Shown: positions 1 through 7,697 of the stretch, piece by piece | How positions within the stretch are numbered: position 1 is the first letter of the stretch | Layout: every line of letters begins with the position of its first letter | Assembly (NCBI GenBank): GCA_017625065.1 | Contig: JAGALS010000012.1 | Span: 1-34,990, forward strand | DNA length: 34,990 nucleotides | Source of the DNA: Clostridia bacterium | GTDB lineage: Bacteria > Bacillota > Clostridia > Oscillospirales > CAG-272 | Direction of reading: 5' to 3' | Notes under the pieces: generated by a model | Seen by the model: the letters and a program-made list of their open reading frames with translations, nothing else | The model's database searches: none | What the model was told of the DNA's origin: nothing | Made by a program: the position numbers and the translations under genes

Positions 1-58
1 CCATTCTTGCGTTTTTTGCATCCCGCACAATTGCCTTCTTCGCATCTGAAATTCTTTT

Positions 59-526
59 CTATTTCAGAGATAGTATAACTATGACCGCTACCGCCACTAT
101 TGCCACTCCTGCTGCCACCAGACCGGCTATTTTGAGTTTGTTTGTGTTGTGTGTCTGATGGCACTCTGCGTTTGGGCTTGTACCTGTGCCTTTTGCAGTA
201 TCCGTAGAAGCAGGCGCTTTTTTATAAAGCATTGTACCTATCTTTTTTACGTCGGCAATTCTCTCCTTGCAAAAGTTACGCTTCAATTCGAACACAGCTC
301 TTGCAAAATCTTCATCTGTGAAGGTGTCTTTATTTGCGGAAACCAACTCGCCATTTAAGACAGTTTCAAACAACGTTATCCCTTTGCTTACAACATAATT
401 GACAACCTCGTCAAATTCGCCGTCAGAAAAATCGCGGCATGTATAGCATATGCTACCGATAGATTCTCTCAATCCATTAACATCGTTTTCCGCTATGCCT
501 TTTTCTATTGCATCATATTTTTGCAT
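59..526 (-). CDS. Small tail-anchored membrane protein of the dynamin operon
   Basis: Family not recognised. The 155-aa product has a charged, probably helical N-terminal part (about residues 1-105), a low-complexity Thr/Asn-rich linker (about 106-129) and one strong hydrophobic helix at the very end (about 131-153, rich in Ala, Val and Ile) closed by a single Lys. That layout is a C-tail anchor with the bulk of the protein in the cytoplasm. There is no signal peptide. The start follows a GGAGG box 7 nt upstream. The gene begins only 16 nt after the stop of the large dynamin-like GTPase, so it is almost certainly co-transcribed with the two GTPases. Inference: it may tie the GTPases to the inner membrane or serve as a partner that they act on. 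The gene is AT-rich like the rest of the island. Confidence 0.72.
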   Translation of the reverse strand: MQKYDAIEKGIAENDVNGLRESIGSICYTCRDFSDGEFDEVVNYVVSKGITLFETVLNGELVSANKDTFTDEDFARAVFELKRNFCKERIADVKKIGTMLYKKAPASTDTAKGTGTSPNAECHQTHNTNKLKIAGLVAAGVAIVAVAVIVILSLK

Positions 527-542
527 CTCTACGCCTCCAATA

Positions 543-2843
543 TCACACCGAAAGTAAAGTGCTTATTCTTCTTTCAATGTCAGAAATCCATTTAAGTGTT
601 TCTTCGTCACTCTTTACTTTCTGCTTAATTTCCTCGGAACGAAGAATATCTTGTTCCAATTGATGCAAGATCTCATCAATCTTTGCATCAAGTCTATCAA
701 TGTTATCGTTGAACGCCTGCTTATATGCGTTTATCTGCTGTTCCGCTTGCGCAAATATTTGAGCAATATTCGCTTTCATAGCGTAAGAAAATTCGGCGAG
801 AATATCAACAATAACATTTCTTACATTGATGTCTACGCCATCTTTGACCGATTCGGTGTAAGAAATTCTTCTCGGTTTCCAAAACTTGAAGAAGCCCAAA
901 AATCCGGCACGTTCGGGGTTATCCTTCCACCTTGTTTCTTCTCGGTATCTATCTTGCTGATTGCTTCTTACAATCTCATCAATGCTCGTGATTTTAATTT
1001 CACCAAGTGAGGAAACTTTTTCAAAATCAAAACCTTCTATTTCGATATCCTCAAGAATGGAAGATACGACTCTTGAATATTCCTCCAACAATTCATTGCA
1101 ACGAAGGAAGAATTGCTCATCGATATCTCTCTGCAATCTGCTTTCACAGATTTTCTGATATCCGTTCAATTTGCGTTGGAACTCAGCTATAAGTTGATCG
1201 GCAATAATCTTATCGACCCTCTCCTTGCCATCAAATTCCTTTGAAAAAGCTTGCAATTCCATCTCAACCTTAAACTGTTCTTCGCCTTGATCAATGGTAT
1301 CCAGCTTAAGCATTTTGATCTTTTTCTTAAAGTCTTGGGAGATGCTGTCACCTTGTGTTCTTTTCACTCTTGCTCTTTTTATTTGCTCACGAACTCTTTC
1401 CAATAATTCCGAATCACTTGCAATACTTTGCTCAAAGCGCCCTTTCATATTGAGTTCTGTAATCAAATTCAAAATATTCTTTATAGCATCGTTTATCTTT
1501 ATGGGATACGCATATTTGTCTATGTATTCGCTGATTGTTGCCTCGACAACAGGAAGTCCTGTATGCACCAATGCTTCGAGGTCGTATGTATCCTCATCTG
1601 TGTGATATTCAGAAATTTGCCTTTCTAACTGAACTCTAACAGAAGGCGTTAATGTTGCGTATTTTTCAAAGTGCAAAAGTTCGCTATCAATGAAGTCCTC
1701 AACGCTGTCAAGCTCAATCCTTTCTTTTCGGGATAGTTTATCGCCCTTGCGATTCTTTCTGATCAGCAATGCCAACCTCGCACTTGTGGGAATCAATGTG
1801 GGGTCTTCAATTCCGAAGCCTTTAAGATACTCCCTAATATCTCTCAAAAGCTTGTCAATTGTTTCGCCTTTTTCCTCATCCAGAGCATCGCATTTGTTTA
1901 TGACGAAAATAAATCTATCCCGTGATTGCTTACCTGCACGCTTCATTTCGTTGGAAATGTCGTAAAGAAGCTGATGGTCATCGTTAATACCTATCTGCGT
2001 TGCATTCATTACGTAAAGGATTACCGAATTCGTTCTCTTAATGATCGAACGAGTCAATCTCTCGTGATTCTCATTACGTGAATTGTTAGGACCGGGCGTA
2101 TCTATCAAGCACAATCTGATCTTATTACTCGGTATCGAAGGGATGCTTCCTTCGATGTCAATATATTGGACAGATTCGTCTGCATTATACGCACGAATCA
2201 TTTCCGAGTTAATCGGTGAACGAGGATATACTACTTCCTTTGATGCGTCATAACATTCTGCTTCATAGCCATCCATTTGATCATTATCAAAAATACGGGC
2301 AATGGTTGCCGTACACGCCTTGTTCTCAGACGGTAATAGTTCTGTGTGAAGTAACGAATTGATGAGAGTTGATTTTCCGCTGCTCATTGTAGCAATAACG
2401 CTTACCTCAAAGATGCCGTTCTTTGCTTCCTCATAAGCACCAAAAACACCTCGACCACTTGAATCAAGTTCTTCAAATTGAGGCAACTTTTTCTTTTTGA
2501 TATCAGTAATTATGGCATCCAATTCGCTCATAATCGCTGTTTCGTTTTTACCTTCTTCAAGAACACATTCGAATTTTACCTCGCCTGAATATTTATCTAC
2601 ACTATAAAGTAAATCTTCAAAGTCTATTTTTCGTCCTTTGAAGGTAATACGAATTTGAGTATCATTGCAAACCTTTGCAATTTCAGAAAGCAATCCTTCC
2701 CAATTTGTTGACGGGCTAAGAAGAATTTGTAATCTTTGATTCGCTTTTGATCCGATTTTTGTTTTATCTCCGATCTTACGACCATTCTTATAGAATGTGC
2801 ATGTAACAAGATACGGATTATAGTCGATTATAAAGTCTGTCAT
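543..2843 (-). CDS. Large dynamin-like GTPase (766 aa)
   Basis: Dynamin-family large GTPase. Visible G motifs: a P-loop with GKST (about residues 151-159), the G2 threonine near 178, the G3 motif DTPG (248-251) and the G4 motif NKCD (316-319). About 100 residues before the G domain form a separate N-terminal domain. The long part after about 430 is charged and heptad-like, as in the stalk of bacterial dynamins, with a basic/aromatic patch (FKFWKPRR) that could touch lipid. No transmembrane helix is evident. Bacterial dynamin-like proteins bind and remodel membranes in a GTP-dependent way, and some protect against envelope stress or phage lysis. Which job applies here is unknown. The start has an AAAGGAG box. 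The gene follows the short GTPase by 18 nt, and the pair recalls other bacterial dynamins encoded in tandem. Confidence 0.85.
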   Translation of the reverse strand: MTDFIIDYNPYLVTCTFYKNGRKIGDKTKIGSKANQRLQILLSPSTNWEGLLSEIAKVCNDTQIRITFKGRKIDFEDLLYSVDKYSGEVKFECVLEEGKNETAIMSELDAIITDIKKKKLPQFEELDSSGRGVFGAYEEAKNGIFEVSVIATMSSGKSTLINSLLHTELLPSENKACTATIARIFDNDQMDGYEAECYDASKEVVYPRSPINSEMIRAYNADESVQYIDIEGSIPSIPSNKIRLCLIDTPGPNNSRNENHERLTRSIIKRTNSVILYVMNATQIGINDDHQLLYDISNEMKRAGKQSRDRFIFVINKCDALDEEKGETIDKLLRDIREYLKGFGIEDPTLIPTSARLALLIRKNRKGDKLSRKERIELDSVEDFIDSELLHFEKYATLTPSVRVQLERQISEYHTDEDTYDLEALVHTGLPVVEATISEYIDKYAYPIKINDAIKNILNLITELNMKGRFEQSIASDSELLERVREQIKRARVKRTQGDSISQDFKKKIKMLKLDTIDQGEEQFKVEMELQAFSKEFDGKERVDKIIADQLIAEFQRKLNGYQKICESRLQRDIDEQFFLRCNELLEEYSRVVSSILEDIEIEGFDFEKVSSLGEIKITSIDEIVRSNQQDRYREETRWKDNPERAGFLGFFKFWKPRRISYTESVKDGVDINVRNVIVDILAEFSYAMKANIAQIFAQAEQQINAYKQAFNDNIDRLDAKIDEILHQLEQDILRSEEIKQKVKSDEETLKWISDIERRISTLLSV

Positions 2844-2861
2844 TTACATGCTCCTTTGCTT

Positions 2862-4046
2862 TTATCTTCTCGCATCAAAATGTTCGCTGTCAATTTGTGC
2901 GTTTTGTATGTATCTTTCAAGATATGGGATTCCCGTATTATTAAGTGCCTCAATAATATCTGCGACCCTGTAAGACACGCCGGATACTTCAATGCATTCG
3001 CAAGGATTTTGACATCCCTTCGTGATAGCATATGCGCTTAAGTCCGCTCTTTGAGGAGGATATAGCGCAAAATATTGATTGAATTTCCTGCGTTCAGTTC
3101 TCGTCAATTCTTCATGCCGTAAAACTTTTTTGAAGATCTCTGCCCACAATGCCGAAGTAGGTATTATATCGGGATTTTCAATTTTACATTCAGATGTAAG
3201 ATAATCACGTATATCCACCAAAATTTTTTCGATAGACTCACCCTTTTCGGCTTCGTATTCATCGCATTTGTTAACTACAAACACCGCAGAGAGTTCCTTG
3301 CGCTTATTTAATGTTTGACACACATTCAGTAGCAATGTCTTATCATCGTTTATTCCGAACTGCGTGGCATTGATGATATATACGATCAGCCCTTCTTTAA
3401 TTTTTGAAAGAATGTCGAGCGTGATCTTGCCATGAGAGGCATCCTGAGAATTGTTGGTGCCGGGAGTATCTATCAAAACCACTCTCTTTTTCGTGTTAAG
3501 TACACCCTTGATTTGAGTTCTGATGATGATTTTATCAATGTTGGGATTTTCGTTGGCTTCCTTAAGTACAGTTGCCCAATCATCATACGAAATCTGCGCT
3601 TTTTGTCCGTCTTTATAAACCGGTTCTATTTCTGTCACATCATCAGTATCATTATCATAAATTCGATATGATTTGGCAGTGCATGCAGAATTGCTACTTG
3701 GCAGAATGCTCTTGTTCAATAAAGCATTAATCAATGTGCTTTTTCCTGATGACATTGTTGCCATCACGACAACGGGGAACAGAGCCGTACTGCTTTCCGA
3801 TCGATACTTCAAAGGTTGATTTCTGCAAACTAAAAATTTATCATTCTTTGTATAAACCTTTTTATAGTCGAATGGCTTACCTCGACTCCAGCCTTCACCT
3901 TTAAGCACATCTGCAACTTCGATAATTCTGTATCTAAAATCTGTATCTTGCCAACCTTTTCGTTCAACAAATATAGGTAATTCAAAAATTTCAGCTATCT
4001 CCTGCGCTGAATACAATTGATTAAAATCAAATTGATTATTGTTCAT
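2862..4046 (-). CDS. Short dynamin-like GTPase (394 aa)
   Basis: A second GTPase of the dynamin type, related to its 766-aa neighbour through nearly identical G motifs: P-loop ending GKST (residues 96-104), G2 threonine about 123, DTPG (193-196) and NKCD (259-262). It has a distinct N-terminal region of about 85 residues and ends about 130 residues after G4. It therefore lacks the long helical stalk and probably works with the large partner. The start at 4046 was chosen because AAGGAG lies 5 nt upstream; a longer in-frame extension to 4175 would run through the inverted-repeat segment and has no ribosome binding site. It is the first gene of the three-gene operon. The only good promoter just upstream points the other way (see 4217-4245). 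Confidence 0.83.
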   Translation of the reverse strand: MNNNQFDFNQLYSAQEIAEIFELPIFVERKGWQDTDFRYRIIEVADVLKGEGWSRGKPFDYKKVYTKNDKFLVCRNQPLKYRSESSTALFPVVVMATMSSGKSTLINALLNKSILPSSNSACTAKSYRIYDNDTDDVTEIEPVYKDGQKAQISYDDWATVLKEANENPNIDKIIIRTQIKGVLNTKKRVVLIDTPGTNNSQDASHGKITLDILSKIKEGLIVYIINATQFGINDDKTLLLNVCQTLNKRKELSAVFVVNKCDEYEAEKGESIEKILVDIRDYLTSECKIENPDIIPTSALWAEIFKKVLRHEELTRTERRKFNQYFALYPPQRADLSAYAITKGCQNPCECIEVSGVSYRVADIIEALNNTGIPYLERYIQNAQIDSEHFDARR

Positions 4047-4132
4047 AACATCTCCTTTTTGCTCCAACAAGAAAGAAGCGATGTCTATTGCATCGAATGG
4101 TATATTCGACGCAGTAACAAGAACGAAAAAGA

Positions 4133-4165
4133 GCATATTTTCTTCCCAAGGGGGTGAAAATATGC
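4133..4165. other. Hairpin inside the putative invertible segment
   Basis: A perfect 10-bp stem (4133-4142 with 4156-4165; GCATATTTTC and its complement) around a 13-nt loop. It has no proper T-run on either side, so it is a weak terminator candidate at best. It could help hold the switch or bind a protein. Confidence 0.4.
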
Positions 4166-4216
4166 CGCTTAACATATATCTTTATTTAAAGTAACATATA
4201 AATTTACATTATTGTC

Positions 4217-4245
4217 TTGAAAAGAAGTCGAAAAAGTAGTACAAT
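4217..4245 (+). promoter_or_regulatory. Promoter inside the putative invertible segment, facing away from the dynamin operon
   Basis: TTGAAA (4217-4222), 17-bp spacer, TACAAT (4240-4245). In the sequenced orientation it would produce RNA from about 4252 rightward, antisense to the 3' end of the recombinase gene. No comparable promoter was found on the minus strand between 4046 and 4300. After inversion about the two arms, the -10 box would fall at about 4136-4141 on the minus strand, with a predicted leader of about 80 nt before the dynamin start at 4046. Confidence 0.6.
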
Positions 4246-4299
4246 AATTATGTATATGTCGAATTTGTGTGAAGAATATACCAATCGATGCAGTTTTGC

Positions 4300-5232
4300 T
4301 CATAAAACACGAGGCAGCCTTTGCATCATTTGAATTTTGTGTTCGATCATGCAATGTGCATATCGATTTAGTGTTATAGATGCATTTTGATGTCCCATGA
4401 TATCTGCCACTGTCTTTATATCAATTCCGCATTCAACAGCACGGGTGGCAAAGGTATGACGAAGTGCATGAAAATTCAACTTTCGTACTCCGGCTCGCTC
4501 TGTTATTTTTTCAAACATATATTGGTAGGAACGAATTGACATTCGTTCTCCTTTTTTATTTTCAACCACATATGGAGTCTGCGCTAATTTATAATCTTCT
4601 TTTAACAGTTCTATAATGTATTCGGGCAAAGGAATCACTCTGTCTGAGGACTTTGTTTTTGGTGTATCTACGCAGAGCTGCCAAACCCCGTTCTCGTTTT
4701 TCTCTCGGTATACCGTTTTAGTGATTTTTATTACACCGCAATCAAAGTCTACATCATTCCACATAAGCCCAAGCAATTCTCCAATACGCAAGCCCGTATA
4801 GAGACAGAGCAGAATTCCATGCAATCTTCTATCATCTGATTGGACAATTGCTTGTTCGATTAATCTTTGCTCCTCGAGTGTAAACGCTTCTACTTTTTTG
4901 GATTCTACCTTTGTTCTGCGTACCTTTATGCAGGGGTTATCCTTTACATATTCCATATCGTACGCATATTCAAATGCAAGACTAAGTATTGAAAGCATCA
5001 TATTAGTGCTTGTTGCGGATAACTTATCCCCATTTTTTACATTTCCATCTTTTTTCTGTTGTAAGAGAAATTCTTGGATTTCCTTTCTTCCAATTTCAGA
5101 TATTTCATATTCACCAAGAGATGGGATTATATGCATCTCAATCAATCCCTGATATCGACGATATGTCCTTGATTTAATATGATCCTTTTGGTAAGTTTCT
5201 AACCATTCGGTTAGCAAATTGCTAATTGTCAT
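4300..5232 (-). CDS. Tyrosine recombinase / phage-type integrase
   Basis: A 310-aa site-specific recombinase. The N-terminal half (about 1-110) has the SAM-like core-binding domain typical of phage and ICE integrases. The catalytic domain carries the full set: Arg149 (TGLRIGE), Lys194, His255 and Arg258 (HALRH), His281 (GHQN) and the nucleophile Tyr291 (NRYAH). The enzyme therefore looks active. It is at the short end for integrases and lacks the extra N-terminal arm-binding domain of about 60 residues, a feature shared with invertases. AGGAG precedes the start. It lies next to the inverted-repeat segment at 4089-4292, on the same strand as the dynamin operon. It may be the switch recombinase, the integrase of the AT-rich island, or both. 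Confidence 0.9.
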   Translation of the reverse strand: MTISNLLTEWLETYQKDHIKSRTYRRYQGLIEMHIIPSLGEYEISEIGRKEIQEFLLQQKKDGNVKNGDKLSATSTNMMLSILSLAFEYAYDMEYVKDNPCIKVRRTKVESKKVEAFTLEEQRLIEQAIVQSDDRRLHGILLCLYTGLRIGELLGLMWNDVDFDCGVIKITKTVYREKNENGVWQLCVDTPKTKSSDRVIPLPEYIIELLKEDYKLAQTPYVVENKKGERMSIRSYQYMFEKITERAGVRKLNFHALRHTFATRAVECGIDIKTVADIMGHQNASITLNRYAHCMIEHKIQMMQRLPRVL

Positions 5233-5352
5233 AACATTCTCCTTTGATTTTGATATTACATTTATTGTACACCAAAATTTTTACAAGCTTATTAGCAACA
5301 CAATATCATGCTCTTTGCTGTAAGTCCAGATAACTTTTTGTTAATTTGTTTA

Positions 5353-5387
5353 GGAATAATAAAGGCATCGGGGATTAATCCGATGCC
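5353..5387 (-). terminator. Intrinsic terminator downstream of the DUF6809-like gene
   Basis: Perfect 8-bp stem GGCATCGG/CCGATGCC (5364-5371 with 5380-5387) with an 8-nt loop. On the minus strand it is followed by a T-rich run (TTTATTATT). It begins 8 nt after the stop codon of the gene at 5395. Confidence 0.7.
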
Positions 5388-5394
5388 TGACTCG

Positions 5395-5670
5395 TTATTC
5401 GTTTGTATCCGATTGTACCTCCATCGCCAATCGCGCTCCGAGGCGGAAGGCGTATTCGAAGATGGCTGCTTCAGCAAGGCTTACGTACTCGTCCCAGCAG
5501 TCGTGGAACTTTTCAAAGATCTCCTTCTGCTCGTCGGTGAAGGTCTTTGCTAAGTCCTCGTGATGCCTCGCCATGTACTCCATAAGCTGCTTCATTTCGG
5601 GGGAGTTGTTTCTGCTGTCCTCTTGCGGTATTATGTTGCCGTGCCACAGTTCTTTTATCATACTTTTCAT
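5395..5670 (-). CDS. Small DUF6809-like protein (91 aa)
   Basis: A small, acidic, helical protein that resembles the DUF6809 family, short proteins common in mobile elements and phages of Clostridia: an N-terminal MKSMIKELWHGNI segment, a central stretch of charged helix, and a C-terminal ...FEYAFRLGARLAMEV end. Function unknown. The ATG at 5670 was chosen because AGGAGG lies 7 nt upstream; the in-frame GTG at 5679 overlaps that Shine-Dalgarno box. The gene has its own terminator and stands alone between the recombinase and the tRNA remnant. The family assignment is from recall of the sequence pattern, not a search. Confidence 0.68.
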   Translation of the reverse strand: MKSMIKELWHGNIIPQEDSRNNSPEMKQLMEYMARHHEDLAKTFTDEQKEIFEKFHDCWDEYVSLAEAAIFEYAFRLGARLAMEVQSDTNE

Positions 5671-5695
5671 AGGTTGCACCTCCTGTTAGCACAAC

Positions 5696-5724
5696 AACAT
5701 ACCACAGAAGAGAGAGAAAGTCCA
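5696..5724 (-). promoter_or_regulatory. Possible promoter of the DUF6809-like gene
   Basis: On the minus strand, TGGACT, 17-bp spacer, TATGTT, about 26 nt before the start codon. Both boxes are imperfect. Confidence 0.4.
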
Positions 5725-5821
5725 GCACTTTTGCGAAAATAAATCCAACTTTTTTCGTCGGGCGTTTTCTTTGCTTACAGCGATGCAAATTTTGCGTGTT
5801 GATGCGCGTTGAATAAGGCTC

Positions 5822-5850
5822 TTGACTATTTCCTTGGTCTATGGTATAAT
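5822..5850 (+). promoter_or_regulatory. Near-consensus promoter in front of the tRNA-Pro remnant
   Basis: TTGACT (5822-5827), 17-bp spacer, TATAAT (5845-5850). The predicted start is near 5857. No protein gene follows on this strand; the transcript would run through the tRNA-like 3' half and stop at the hairpin at 6106-6141. Confidence 0.75.
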
Positions 5851-6059
5851 AACGGCAGAAAAAGAATTTTTGCGGAGTCGGATTTTCGATTTCCTGATAG
5901 CATCCACATCCCACCGAAACGGGCTTGACCACAGTTTTGACCATCTACAACTTCGGACTACGTGGAAACAGTGCTTACAAGAGCATCAAAAAGCATCGTT
6001 TTCGGACATAAAAGCCCCGAAAAGCCTTGTAAATCAAGCAAAAAATCGGTGCAGATTTG

Positions 6060-6104
6060 TTTGGGAGCATCAGGCCGCAGGTTCGAGACCTGTCACTCCG
6101 ACCA
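6060..6104 (+). pseudogene. 3' half of tRNA-Pro(UGG), 5' half missing
   Basis: The segment matches the tRNA-Pro pattern from the anticodon loop onward: loop TTTGGGA (6060-6066, anticodon TGG), 3' anticodon strand GCATC, variable loop AGGCC, T arm GCAGG-TTCGAGA-CCTGT (6077-6093), 3' acceptor strand CACTCCG, discriminator A and encoded CCA (6102-6104). The preceding bases cannot form the 5' anticodon strand, and no D arm is present. The bases CGGAGT at 5873-5878, 16 nt after the predicted transcript start, match the expected 5' acceptor strand, but about 180 nt of unrelated sequence separates them from this half. An attachment-site remnant or a broken tRNA gene is likely; a structured RNA is less likely. 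Confidence 0.65.
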
Positions 6105-6105
6105 A

Positions 6106-6141
6106 GATCAAAGAGGGGGAGCTTGCTCCCCCTCTTTGATC
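6106..6141 (+). terminator. Strong hairpin terminator after the tRNA-Pro remnant
   Basis: 17-bp perfect stem (6106-6122 with 6125-6141) with a 2-nt loop, GC-rich in the centre, starting 2 nt after the CCA end. The T-run after it is short. On the minus strand it also lies downstream of the glycosidase gene that ends at 6229 and may end that transcript too. Confidence 0.75.
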
Positions 6142-6228
6142 TTTGATCGAAAGACCTTTTCGTTTCGAAGAAACGGATGGCGTTTGTTTCGGTACTATCG
6201 CATCAGAATTCCATAAATATTACGATGA

Positions 6229-7428
6229 TCATTTTATTTCCATGATCATTTCCATAGCAAATACGCACGACCACGAGAAGTCAGGGTTGCATTTACCTTC
6301 TCCCGTTATAGGATTATAATTTTCGTGTATGCTCTCGTCTTTATCTACCCATTCAAGCAAAGTCTCTTTTATATCTACGGCTGTTTGCCTGAATCCGTAA
6401 TCGTAAAGGCCTTTTATGGCAAAATATGCTGTGTTCAACCAAACGGATCCCCTCCAATATCCTAAAGGGTTCATTTTAGGATGATCAAGAGCAACCGTAG
6501 GCATACATGGATAAAGTTTTTGGGGATCGGTTGCATATTTATTAACAGCTACCGCTTGTGACGGAGTTGCTATACCTACCCATAACGGCATATATATTGC
6601 GGGAGTTATGACCTTAACGAAGCTGTTTTCTTTAAAATTCCAATCAAAGAAGCAGCTTTCTTCATCACACCACAATACTTTAAGTATTTTCTCGGTCAGT
6701 TCTTTCTCGCGTTTGTTCCACTTTTCTGCTTCTGACGTCAAATTTTGACGCAGCGCCAAGTATTGCATGGATTTGTAAAAGGATACCATAAAGCAATTCA
6801 AGTCAACGGGATACAAAAATTCGATCACTCCGCCGTCAAAGCGAATGGAATCGTCAAGACCCGACTCCCAACGGATATATTTATCTCTGTTTTCTCCCTG
6901 CTCGGTCGTAGAATAGAAAAACAGACCGTCGTTGGATCTATATCGTTCGGTGCGCCAAAAGCCCTCGTTTAGCACAAGCTTGGGATACATTTTTTTCAAA
7001 AAATCATCGTCAGGACATCTTTTGTCCAGCTGTTCCAGTGCCCAAGCCCACACGGGCGGCTTACCGTACTGATCCATTATTTTGTTTCCTATTACGGGCA
7101 TATAAATGACGTCGGGCAGCATACCGTTATCCTTTTGAAAAAGAAAGAACGCTTCCATTTGTTCTTGCGCTAATCTTTTGTCAAATCTGGCTACTCCGAC
7201 CGTGTGGAAAGCACTGTCCCAATTCCAAATTCCCGCAAAACCCAGTTTGTTGGACTTTTTGGAATTTGGAGACATTGACGGTGCTATTGCCCTATATGGA
7301 TTCCATAACGTGCCCTCTGTATTGGGGGCGACGTTTTGTATGAGAATTTTCGTTGCTTTTTCAAGAATTCTGTAATCACGCGCTGAAATGCTGTTTTTGT
7401 GTTGATCCAGCCACTGTTCTCTTGACAT
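6229..7428 (-). CDS. GH63/GH37-like glycosidase (trehalase/glucosidase fold)
   Basis: A 399-aa cytoplasmic enzyme (no signal peptide) of the (alpha/alpha)6-barrel type related to GH63 and GH37. Signature stretches: IWNWDSAF (67-74), GKPPVWAWAL (122-131), ESGLDDS (188-194; Asp192 fits the general acid), YWRGSVWLN (324-332) and HENYNP (368-373; Glu369 fits the general base), then NPDFSWS near the end. Family members cleave glucosyl or mannosyl bonds, such as processing glucosidases, trehalases and mannosylglycerate hydrolases. The substrate here is unknown. The length fits a bare catalytic domain without the N-terminal beta-sandwich. A second six-hairpin enzyme lies just upstream in the same orientation, but a terminator separates the two. 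Confidence 0.82.
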   Translation of the reverse strand: MSREQWLDQHKNSISARDYRILEKATKILIQNVAPNTEGTLWNPYRAIAPSMSPNSKKSNKLGFAGIWNWDSAFHTVGVARFDKRLAQEQMEAFFLFQKDNGMLPDVIYMPVIGNKIMDQYGKPPVWAWALEQLDKRCPDDDFLKKMYPKLVLNEGFWRTERYRSNDGLFFYSTTEQGENRDKYIRWESGLDDSIRFDGGVIEFLYPVDLNCFMVSFYKSMQYLALRQNLTSEAEKWNKREKELTEKILKVLWCDEESCFFDWNFKENSFVKVITPAIYMPLWVGIATPSQAVAVNKYATDPQKLYPCMPTVALDHPKMNPLGYWRGSVWLNTAYFAIKGLYDYGFRQTAVDIKETLLEWVDKDESIHENYNPITGEGKCNPDFSWSCVFAMEMIMEIK

Positions 7429-7697
7429 AAATCATATTTCCTTTCCGCGTTTTGATGGATATGGGTCTGTGAACGCTTTAAAGCATCCTCCTGAATCGAA
7501 TGCATTCTTGCAAGATACATCGTATCACATTTTAGAAATAATATCAACAGAATATTTGAACTTTTCTGAAAATATGATTCCTGCTTTTGATGTGCCAAGA
7601 GTGATCCATACCAAGCTTGAAAGAATCCTTCGTTTCCAAGAACGGGCGGTTTTGCGTTGTGCTTCGTATACCGCTCGCGCAAAACGGGGCTTTGAGG
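7429..7697. other. Intergenic stretch without a recognisable gene
   Basis: No supported coding region. The right part (about 7650-7690) holds an imperfect stem, GTTTTGCG pairing with CGCAAAAC, directly in front of the second tRNA-like tail. No good promoter was found on the plus strand. Confidence 0.4.

Larger units (their letters stand above)
4089..4292. repeat. Putative invertible segment bounded by 19-bp inverted repeats
   Basis: The arms are 4089-4107 and 4274-4292, inverted, 18 of 19 bases matching with the mismatch near the middle. They enclose 166 bp that hold a promoter (4217-4245) and a hairpin (4133-4142 with 4156-4165). The left arm ends 42 nt upstream of the first dynamin gene. 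The right arm ends 7 nt from the stop codon of the tyrosine recombinase gene. Short inverted repeats around a promoter next to a tyrosine recombinase are the layout of known phase-variable promoter switches. That the segment really inverts is inference. Confidence 0.6.

Noticed and set aside
61-205. Gly/Ser-rich frame overlapping the tail-anchored protein
   Set aside because: The Gly-Ser run is the frame-shifted shadow of the Ala/Val codons of the membrane helix. Only the Cys-rich part beyond the stop was kept as a weak finding.
5513-5944. 143-codon minus-strand frame upstream of the DUF6809-like gene
   Set aside because: It overlaps that gene in another frame and runs through the strong promoter at 5822-5850 on the other strand.
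5873-6104. tmRNA-like RNA, because CGGAGT and ACTCCG with a T arm could close a tRNA-like domain
   Set aside because: No tag reading frame ending in Ala-Ala, no G-U pair at acceptor position 3, too short, and the 3' half includes a proline anticodon loop.
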